A stretch of 7,201 bases of DNA. Origin: Gemmatimonadales bacterium UBA4718. GTDB lineage: Bacteria; Gemmatimonadota; Gemmatimonadetes; Gemmatimonadales; Gemmatimonadaceae. Under the pieces are notes generated by a model. That model did not search any database. It was not told the origin of the DNA and saw only the letters and a program-made list of their open reading frames with translations. Position numbers and translations under genes: made by a program. The stretch is from positions 449 through 7,649 of the forward strand of contig DHJO01000097.1 in assembly GCA_002404375.1 (NCBI GenBank), written 5' to 3'. The stretch's first letter is position 1. Every line of letters begins with the position of its first letter. Of this stretch, positions 1 to 4,965 are shown in pieces.

Positions 1-1
1 C

Positions 2-787
2 CCGCAACGCTTTTTGGATTGCCTGCTCGGCGAGCGGCGCCATTATCCGGTATCCGGCTTCATTAGGGTGGACACCATCGCTGGCAAGCTCGCTGCGCAT
101 TCCGCCGCGCGCGTCGGCCATCGCGGAGTGATAGTCGAGATACACCGCTCCGTGTTCGCCTGCGTAATCCTTCATCCATTTGTTGAGCGCGATGATCTTT
201 GGCGCCGGCTCCAGGCCCGGCTTCCACGGATAGTCGTAGACGGGAAGCACCGACGACAGCACGACGCGAATTCCGTTCGCCTTCGCCAGCTCCGCCATTG
301 AGGCGATGTTGTCCTCGATCATCTCGAGTGTCGACGGCCCGGTGTTGCCGGCGATGTCGTTGGTACCGGCGAGGATCACTACGACTTTTGGCTTCAGCTC
401 AATGACATCCTGGCGAAACCGGACGAGCATCTGCGGCGTTGTCTGCCCGCCGATGCCCCGGCCGATGTATGGTTTGCCGGGAAACATTGTGGCGAAGTAG
501 GGCGCCCAACCTGCGGTGATCGAGTTGCCGAGAAAGACCACACGATTTTCGTTTTTCACAGGCGGAGAGAGTTTGGCGTTCGCTTCGCGGTACCTCTGTA
601 GATTCGCCCAATCGTTGCGGAGTTGCTCATCCTGCGCTTTTTGGCGTTTGGCGATCTCTTCGGCGCTTGGTGGAGCGGGCTGCGCGGCCGGCACAGCCGG
701 CGGAGTCGGTTGCTGCGCGGCAACGTGAGTCGCAAGAGAGAGACACAATAGGAGAGGAGCGATCGCGGTCTTCGTTTTCGCCGACAT
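2..787 (-). CDS. Exported SGNH/GDSL-family hydrolase (C-terminus cut by window edge)
   Basis: The reading frame starts at the ATG at 787 and stays open for 262 codons to the left edge, so the gene continues outside. It is likely an esterase, acylhydrolase or carbohydrate deacetylase acting outside the cytoplasm; the substrate cannot be read from sequence. Residues 1-25 look like a Sec signal peptide (charged start, leucine-rich core, cleavage near VAA-QQ). A Pro/Ala-rich and charged linker (about 26-75) follows, then the SGNH domain from about 80. Block I is FLGNSIT (85-91, nucleophile Ser89), block II is RGIGGQ (110-115, Gly), block III is AGTND (140-144, Asn143), and block V is SDGVHPN (236-242, Asp237 and His240). 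All four catalytic blocks are present, with Asn replacing Asp in the classic GDS motif. A GGAG at 795-798 lies 7 nt before the start. It sits 75 bp downstream of another minus-strand gene and is probably co-transcribed. The family call is firm, the substrate unknown. Confidence 0.93.
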   Translation of the reverse strand, partial: MSAKTKTAIAPLLLCLSLATHVAAQQPTPPAVPAAQPAPPSAEEIAKRQKAQDEQLRNDWANLQRYREANAKLSPPVKNENRVVFLGNSITAGWAPYFATMFPGKPYIGRGIGGQTTPQMLVRFRQDVIELKPKVVVILAGTNDIAGNTGPSTLEMIEDNIASMAELAKANGIRVVLSSVLPVYDYPWKPGLEPAPKIIALNKWMKDYAGEHGAVYLDYHSAMADARGGMRSELASDGVHPNEAGYRIMAPLAEQAIQKALR

Positions 788-862
788 GACTGTACTCCAA
801 CGGTTTGGGCGATTGGAAAAGTTATCGCTAATCGCGAGCTCCGTTAGGGACGAGGAGGAGTG

Positions 863-1369
863 CTAGAAACGGATCTCGGTGCCGACGCGCCAACCGCTGT
901 GCGAGGCGACTGGGGGCTGGATGATGGGCGTAGCCGTCGACCTGTGGCGAAGATGCTTTGAGTTCGCGCGTTCCGCGGCATGAGGGGCGTCGCGAGCACT
1001 TGAGATCCATTCCCATATGCCGGCTCCAACTAATGCCACGCCGAGCACCTGATGCGGCCACTGCGGACCAGATTTACAAGGAGTTGTGCTGAGAAAGCTC
1101 AACATGCATCTGTCCCAGATGAACGCCATCGCACCCACTCCTATTCCTCCGACAACAGCCTCATAGATAAAGAAGCCCTGAACATACTCTCCGGCATAAA
1201 TGTGCCCGGCTCCCGGAATGACACTCCCCAGAATGAGGGCGCGCTTCGGATTACGGAAAAGCGGTGCGACCCAATGGACCGTCGAATCAGCCGTGACAGT
1301 GGTGGTGCCTTGACCTCTCAACGGTGAGGTCCAGACGGAGACCAAGAGGAGACCTGCGAATGCCTTCAT
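863..1369 (-). CDS. Small secreted/membrane protein with PGxGHxYxG motif (DUF5683/TM2-like)
   Basis: This encodes 168 residues, not recognised as a characterised protein. The start at 1369 is chosen over an in-frame upstream ATG at 1447 because a near-perfect GGAGG lies 5 nt before it and the protein then begins with a signal peptide (MKAFAGLLLVSVW, cleavage near LRGQ-G, residue 20). After a short Thr-rich stretch comes RNPKRALILGSVIPGAGHIY (39-58) and then AGEY. This matches the Pro-Gly-x-Gly-x-x-Tyr turn between short helices found in DUF5683 and TM2-type membrane proteins. Hydrophobic segments lie at about 43-55, 64-86 and 105-123. C88 and C98 lie in the loop between the last two and could form a disulphide if exported. 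The tail (124-168) is polar, His/Arg-rich, and ends in Phe. It precedes the GDSL hydrolase gene by 75 bp on the same strand. The gene looks real; the family assignment is moderate and the function is unknown. Confidence 0.8.
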   Translation of the reverse strand: MKAFAGLLLVSVWTSPLRGQGTTTVTADSTVHWVAPLFRNPKRALILGSVIPGAGHIYAGEYVQGFFIYEAVVGGIGVGAMAFIWDRCMLSFLSTTPCKSGPQWPHQVLGVALVGAGIWEWISSARDAPHAAERANSKHLRHRSTATPIIQPPVASHSGWRVGTEIRF

Positions 1370-1537
1370 TGTTACCTCCCTCTCTTTGTGGTGCATGCAC
1401 GTGGGAGATAAGGATGCGCTGCGGTCGTCGCGAGCTGAATACGTCAAACGACGTAGGGGGCGGATAGCACAGTTCTAGACGCGTACTACGTACAAATGCG
1501 TACTGTGACCGGAGCGCCAAGCGGGTAATGTGAACGC
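1370..1537. promoter_or_regulatory. Divergent intergenic region with palindromes and CGTAC repeats
   Basis: These 168 bp separate the start codons of two divergent transcription units and must hold both promoters. Directly visible: a perfect 10-bp palindrome GTGCATGCAC at 1391-1400; an inverted repeat TACGTC-AAAC-GACGTA at 1440-1455; and three CGTAC copies at 1482-1486, 1489-1493 and 1499-1503, with GCGTACT repeated exactly 17 bp apart (1481 and 1498). The hexamer TACGTA at 1487-1492 is itself palindromic. These look like operator sites. No convincing -35/-10 pair was found on either strand. The plus-strand gene has only a weak ribosome site, since its nearest GGAG (1511-1514) is far upstream. 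Confidence 0.45.
1375..1379 (-). promoter_or_regulatory. Ribosome binding site deciding the start of the 863-1369 gene
   Basis: On the minus strand GGAGG (inside GGGAGGTAAC) lies 5 nt before the ATG at 1369. The in-frame ATG at 1447 has no comparable site and would add 26 polar residues ahead of a clear signal peptide, so the shorter start is preferred. Confidence 0.8.
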
Positions 1538-2212
1538 ATGACAGAGCCCGCCGTTACCCTGACCGACTATGCGCTGGCGATCGAATGCGCGATTTTTGTG
1601 GTTGCGCTCGCCCGCCTTGACGCGCGCGACAAGCAGCTGTGCTTCTGGTTCATCGTGTTCTTCGCCTCCATCGGCGCGGCGTCGGTCTTTGGGGGAACCG
1701 TGCACGGATTCTTTCTCGCGGCGTCGAGTCCCGGCCGGCGGATTCTCTGGCCGGCCACACTGCTGGCAATTCTCGTGACTAGCCTCGCCCCGTGGAACAT
1801 CGGCGCGGTTCTTCAGCTCGGTGAGCGCAAGGCGGCCCTCGTTCGCCGCCTCGCCATCGCTCAGCTCGTCCTGTTTTCGGTCGGCGTGCTCTTCGTTACG
1901 AGCAAGTTCTACGTCGGGATCATCGCTTATTTGCCGAGCACGCTGTTTCTGCTCTTCGCGCTGGTAACGACTTATCGTCGCCGGCCGGATCCCGCGATTC
2001 GCTGGGGAGTTGCCGGTCTCGCGCTCACTCTTGTCGCGGCGGTGTTGCAGCAGCTTCGTGTCGGCATTCACCCGGTCTACTTCAATCACAACGCGCTCTA
2101 CCACGTCATTCAAGGCGCCGCGCTCGGGATGATCTTTGTCGCTGCTCGATCGATCTCGCGCGCCTGGCCGCTAATTCGGAGGAGCCATGATATCAAGACG
2201 CGAATTTCTTGA
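1538..2212 (+). CDS. Seven-helix membrane protein, DUF6962-like, unknown function
   Basis: This encodes 224 residues, mostly hydrophobic, with about seven likely membrane segments (roughly 9-27, 36-60, 70-90, 105-122, 126-145, 154-172, 187-205). There is no cleavable signal peptide. The C-terminal signature YFNHNALYHVIQ (181-192), following IHP at 177-179, resembles what I recall for the DUF6962 group of uncharacterised bacterial membrane proteins. His56 in GGTVHGFF (helix 2), His178, His184 and His189 are candidate metal or proton ligands. The Arg-rich last 17 residues (IRRSHDIKTRIS region) are probably cytoplasmic. The start at 1538 is the first usable ATG: the ATG at 1528 is followed at once by a stop. 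The stop lies 26 bp inside the next gene, so the two are co-transcribed and probably translationally coupled. No enzymatic role is assigned; a redox, lipid or metal role is only inference from the histidines and the flavoenzyme neighbour. Confidence 0.88.
   Translation: MTEPAVTLTDYALAIECAIFVVALARLDARDKQLCFWFIVFFASIGAASVFGGTVHGFFLAASSPGRRILWPATLLAILVTSLAPWNIGAVLQLGERKAALVRRLAIAQLVLFSVGVLFVTSKFYVGIIAYLPSTLFLLFALVTTYRRRPDPAIRWGVAGLALTLVAAVLQQLRVGIHPVYFNHNALYHVIQGAALGMIFVAARSISRAWPLIRRSHDIKTRIS
2178..2184 (+). promoter_or_regulatory. Internal ribosome binding site for the flavoprotein gene
   Basis: GGAGGAG lies within the end of the upstream membrane-protein gene, 2-4 nt before the ATG at 2187 depending on the core used. 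It is the strongest ribosome site in the plus-strand unit. It fixes the flavoprotein start and implies translation by ribosomes finishing or re-initiating in the 26-bp overlap. Confidence 0.75.
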
Positions 2213-3686
2213 GCTGGCCGCGAAGGCCGGCATTGCCACGGCTGTTCCCGGCTGCATTCCGCGTCATTACGCGGAGTCGTCAACCGATAGCGTCTCGGTC
2301 AACGACGTCCACTCGCACCTGAATCCTACGAGAGTGCATGACGTCGTTCACCCCGAGTCTATTGATGCAGTGCAGTCCGTCGTTCGCGCGGCTCGCCGCG
2401 ATGGGAGAGGAGTGAGCGTTGCCGGCGGCAGGCACGCCATGGGTGGCCAGCAGTTCGCGACGAGCTCGACCCTGATTGACATGAATGGTCTCACGCATGT
2501 CATCGAGTTCGATCGAGTTCGCGGCGAGATCGAGGTCGAGGCTGGCATTCAGTGGCCAGAGCTTTACCAGTATCTCCTTGAAAGCCAGGTGAACGAGAAG
2601 AAGCCTTGGGCATTCATTCAGAAGCAGACCGGGGCGGACAAGCTGAGCATCGGCGGCGCACTCGCGGCGAACGTGCACGGGCGCGGGCTGAGGCTCCCAC
2701 CATTCGTCGGCGATGTCGTCGCATTTACGATTGTGGGCCCCGACGGCGTAGTGCGCCGCTGCAGCAGGACGGAGAACCCCGTGATCTTTCGCGCGGCAAT
2801 CGGCGGATACGGACTGTTCGGAGCGATGGTCAACGTGCGGCTGCGCCTGACTCCGCGCCACAAGGTGCAGCGCACGGTCGAAGTAATCGACATCGCCGAT
2901 CTCCCGGCGATGTTCGACACACGCATCGCCGCCGGTTACCAGTACGGCGATTTCCAGTTCGCCACTCAGCTCGATCCCGAGGCGCTCCTTCGTAAAGGAG
3001 TCTTCTCGTGTTATCGCCCGGTCGACGACGGTACGCCGATGCCATCGACCCGCACCCGGCTCACTCCGGAGAACTGGCGCGAGCTGATCCTGCTTGCGCA
3101 CGTGGATCGCGCCCGCGCCTTTCAGGCGTACTCGAGTTATTACCTCACGACGTCTGGTCAGTACTACTGGTCCGACGAGCATCAAATGAGCACCTACATT
3201 CCCGACTATCACGAAGCGCTCGGCGCGCGACTGGGAGAATACGCGCGCGGAACCGAGATGATCTCGGAGATATACGTGCCTCGCGACGCCCTTGTTCGGT
3301 TCCTCGTGGATGTTCGCTCGGATTTCCTCGAGCACAAGACGGATCTGATCTACGGCACCATCCGTCTGATCGAGCGTGACACCGAGACGATGCTTCGCTG
3401 GGCGAAGCAGCCTTACGCTTGCATCATCTTCAACATTCACGTCATGCCGGATCCCGCGGGTATCGAGAGAGCCAAGCAGGAGTTCCGCCGGCTAATCGAT
3501 CGCGGACTTCAATACGGCGGGAGCTACTACCTCACGTATCACCGGTGGGCGGAGCGGAGGCAGGTCGCCGCGGCGTATCCTGAGTTCCCTGAATTCCTGC
3601 GTCTCAAGCGCCGGCTCGATCCGGCGGATGTTTTTCAGAGCGACTGGTACCGCCACTACAAGACGATGTTCGCCGATCAGCTCTAG
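2187..3686 (+). CDS. Tat-exported FAD-linked oxidoreductase, VAO/PCMH (FAD_binding_4) type
   Basis: This encodes 499 residues. SRREFL at 3-8 followed by a weakly hydrophobic stretch to Gly22-Cys23 is a twin-arginine signal. Cys23 could be a lipid attachment site, though Pro at -2 is atypical. The PCMH-type FAD domain spans about 45-225. It shows AGGRHAMGGQ (79-88), where His83 aligns with the 8-alpha-histidyl FAD site (GHGHSxxGQ) of cytokinin dehydrogenase-like enzymes. It also shows LIDMNGL (96-102), GADKLSIGGALAANVHGRG (149-167) and AIGGYGLFGAMVNVRL (204-219). The C-terminal substrate domain is long and ends with RLKRRLDPADVFQSDWY (472-488), as in sugar-lactone and alcohol oxidases (L-gulonolactone oxidase and DprE1 relatives). 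It probably oxidises a hydroxyl group in the periplasm; neither substrate nor electron acceptor can be named. Folding with flavin before export fits Tat use. It overlaps the upstream membrane gene by 26 bp. No clear terminator follows. Confidence 0.92.
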   Translation: MISRREFLELAAKAGIATAVPGCIPRHYAESSTDSVSVNDVHSHLNPTRVHDVVHPESIDAVQSVVRAARRDGRGVSVAGGRHAMGGQQFATSSTLIDMNGLTHVIEFDRVRGEIEVEAGIQWPELYQYLLESQVNEKKPWAFIQKQTGADKLSIGGALAANVHGRGLRLPPFVGDVVAFTIVGPDGVVRRCSRTENPVIFRAAIGGYGLFGAMVNVRLRLTPRHKVQRTVEVIDIADLPAMFDTRIAAGYQYGDFQFATQLDPEALLRKGVFSCYRPVDDGTPMPSTRTRLTPENWRELILLAHVDRARAFQAYSSYYLTTSGQYYWSDEHQMSTYIPDYHEALGARLGEYARGTEMISEIYVPRDALVRFLVDVRSDFLEHKTDLIYGTIRLIERDTETMLRWAKQPYACIIFNIHVMPDPAGIERAKQEFRRLIDRGLQYGGSYYLTYHRWAERRQVAAAYPEFPEFLRLKRRLDPADVFQSDWYRHYKTMFADQL

Positions 3687-3776
3687 TCAGGTGACCTGGA
3701 ACGCTTATACGATAGCGGCGAGCGCCGACGCGCGCTCTGGCGCGAGGCAGGGAGGAATCGTCAATATTCCCGGGTC

Positions 3777-4337
3777 ATGCCGACGCAAGACACGCTGTTA
3801 CGGTGGGAGAATTTCTACATCATCGTGGGATCGTCTGCGGGCGCGCTCACGGGGCTGCAGTTCGTGGTCATGGCACTCGTGGCGGACTCCCAGTCACGAA
3901 CCGACACGAGCACCATCGACACCTTTGGCACCCCGACGGTCGTTCACTTCTGTGCCGTATTACTGGTTTCCTCGCTCCTCAGCGCGCCGTGGCCCGCGCT
4001 CTCGCAAGCCTCCGCCGCCATCGGGATCTGTGGAGCAGCGGGCGTCATCTACAGTCTGATCGTCGTCCGGCGAGCGCGACACGTAACAGCTTACAAACCG
4101 GAATTGGAAGACTGGATCTTTCACTGCGTGCTTCCGTTGGTGGCGTACACAACGCTCCTTTTCGCCGCTATTGCGCTCACGTTCCGGCACGTGCCCGCGC
4201 TTTTTGGAGTTGCGCTGTTCACCCTGATTCTCCTCTTCGTCGGTATCCACAACGCCTGGGACACCGTTACGTACGTGACTGTTGCTCGGAAGCCGCGGCC
4301 GACGATGGGGGAAGAGACCCCTCGACCGCCTTCTTGA
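3777..4337 (+). CDS. Conserved-looking five-helix membrane protein, unknown function
   Basis: This encodes 186 residues; I do not recognise a named family. Likely membrane segments are about 13-36, 55-72, 78-98, 116-137 and 139-158. Motifs that look conserved rather than random are WENFY (10-14), GSSAGALTGLQFV (18-30), TPTVVHF (52-58, His57), EDWIFH (111-116, His116) and GIHNAWDTVTY (156-166, His158). The tail is basic then acidic and probably cytoplasmic. The start is the ATG at 3777. A strong GGAGG at 3751-3755 lies 21 nt upstream, too far for normal use, and no in-frame start fits it better, so initiation is uncertain. The gap to the flavoprotein gene is 90 bp, without a good terminator; a TATACG at 3706-3711 could be a -10 element but has no clear -35 partner. 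Its last 71 bp overlap the convergent SRPBCC gene. Confidence 0.78.
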   Translation: MPTQDTLLRWENFYIIVGSSAGALTGLQFVVMALVADSQSRTDTSTIDTFGTPTVVHFCAVLLVSSLLSAPWPALSQASAAIGICGAAGVIYSLIVVRRARHVTAYKPELEDWIFHCVLPLVAYTTLLFAAIALTFRHVPALFGVALFTLILLFVGIHNAWDTVTYVTVARKPRPTMGEETPRPPS

Positions 4338-4755
4338 GCCCGTCGAGCACCATCGTCCAGTTCTTCGCGTATTCCTGACGATTCTCCGGTGTGAGTGGCT
4401 CCGCGTCGTTCTGATTCGTTTGCGTGAGCAAGACCTCAGTGCCGCCCTTCGTGGGTCGAAGGTCGAAAGTCACGATGTGGTAGTTCTCGGGCTTGTCTTC
4501 CATGCCGGAAAGTGGGCTCCAGTGGGTGAAGGCCAGCCGTTTGCCGACATCGAACGCCTGAATGTTTCCCTTGTCCTCGTATGGCTTCCCCTTCCACGCG
4601 CCCCGGAATCGAATCGGGCTGCCCACGCGCCAGTCGGTAGAGATGTCGGAGCCAAAGAAGAACTGCTTGAGCGTGCTCGCGGTCGTCAGTGCTTTCCAGA
4701 CCGCTGCGGGAGGTGCGTTCACCGTCGTTTGTACCTGCGAGGCCTGAGTCGCCAT
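4267..4755 (-). CDS. SRPBCC/AHSA1-like (START-fold) protein
   Basis: This encodes 162 residues of the Activator of Hsp90 ATPase homologue 1-like group (SRPBCC superfamily), small cytosolic helix-grip proteins that bind hydrophobic ligands. Typical elements appear in order: QTTVNAPPAAVWKALT (9-24); FFFGSDISTDWRVGSPIRF (32-50); GAWKGKPYEDKG (52-63); LAFTHWSPLSGMEDKPENYH (74-93); VLLTQTNQND (108-117); and the C-terminal helix NWTMVLDGLKKAVEG (132-146). A Ser/Ala/Gln tail (147-162) lies beyond the usual domain. The start at 4755 is preferred over the ATG at 4782 because GAGGA lies 7 nt before it and the domain begins soon after. No signal peptide or membrane segment. The ligand is unknown; relatives are often annotated as polyketide cyclase/dehydrase-like without proof. 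Its 3' end overlaps the plus-strand membrane gene tail to tail by 71 bp, mostly through that extra C-terminal tail. Confidence 0.93.
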   Translation of the reverse strand: MATQASQVQTTVNAPPAAVWKALTTASTLKQFFFGSDISTDWRVGSPIRFRGAWKGKPYEDKGNIQAFDVGKRLAFTHWSPLSGMEDKPENYHIVTFDLRPTKGGTEVLLTQTNQNDAEPLTPENRQEYAKNWTMVLDGLKKAVEGSLPPSSAAASEQQSRT

Positions 4756-4762
4756 GGAAGTA

Positions 4763-4767
4763 TCCTC
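4763..4767 (-). promoter_or_regulatory. Ribosome binding site deciding the SRPBCC start
   Basis: GAGGA on the minus strand lies 7 nt before the ATG at 4755. It also lies only 4 bp outside the end of the inverted-repeat unit at 4771-4954, so that unit ends immediately upstream of this site. Confidence 0.7.
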
Positions 4768-4770
4768 ACG

Positions 4771-4954
4771 AACTGAAACCACGGTGCTGCCTGCTTCCCG
4801 CTGATCGCCACGCGCTTTTCGCCTTGAAACGTCGAGACGCCACTCGAAGGGTACCGGGCACAGGCAGTTGCTTGTGCTCTAACGCCAAGAGAAAGGTCAT
4901 GATGTTCTTGCCGACCGCGGGCAGCAACCAGCAGGCAGCAGCGTAGTTTCAGTT
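4771..4954. repeat. 184-bp unit bounded by 25-bp inverted repeats (MITE-like or long hairpin)
   Basis: The left arm at 4771-4795 (begins AACTGAAACCACGGTGCTGC) and the right arm at 4930-4954 read on the minus strand (begins AACTGAAACTACGCTGCTGC) match at 23 of 25 positions, differing only at arm positions 10 and 14. Further inward a second patch (GCTG, arm positions 30-33, then CGC at 36-38) also matches, giving a decayed longer palindrome. The interior has no transposase or credible gene, only a small CGTC-GA-GACG hairpin at 4830-4839. No clear target-site duplication is seen at the ends. It fills most of the gap between the efflux and SRPBCC genes, which are on the same strand. A non-autonomous transposable element remnant or a long mRNA hairpin are both possible. 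Confidence 0.55.
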
Positions 4955-4965
4955 GCCGTTCATGC

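Noticed and set aside
800..862. Terminator between the small membrane gene and the hydrolase gene
   Set aside because: Only a 4-bp TCGC/GCGA stem with a short T run is visible, too weak to call.
1442..1447. TTGACG on the minus strand as a -35 promoter element
   Set aside because: There is no AT-rich -10 at 16-18 bp; the region there is GC-rich.
1475..2113. 212-codon minus-strand frame antisense to the DUF6962-like gene
   Set aside because: Its composition is charged and low-complexity (Arg/Glu-rich) and it has no ribosome site or motif. The sense frame is a coherent seven-helix protein.
2280..3440. 386-codon open frame antisense to the flavoprotein gene
   Set aside because: The sense frame has an unmistakable FAD-domain protein. 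The antisense product has no recognisable motif, and long antisense frames are common in GC-rich genes.
3688..3698. CAGGT-G-ACCTG small palindrome after the flavoprotein stop
   Set aside because: Arms are only 5 bp with a 1-nt centre and no T run, so it cannot be a hairpin terminator, and it is too short to claim as an operator.
4771..4954. Integron attC site
   Set aside because: The unit is longer than usual attC sites and the ends do not show paired RYYYAAC/GTTRRRY core sites. The nearby CTCTAAC at 4877-4883 has no matching partner in the right place.
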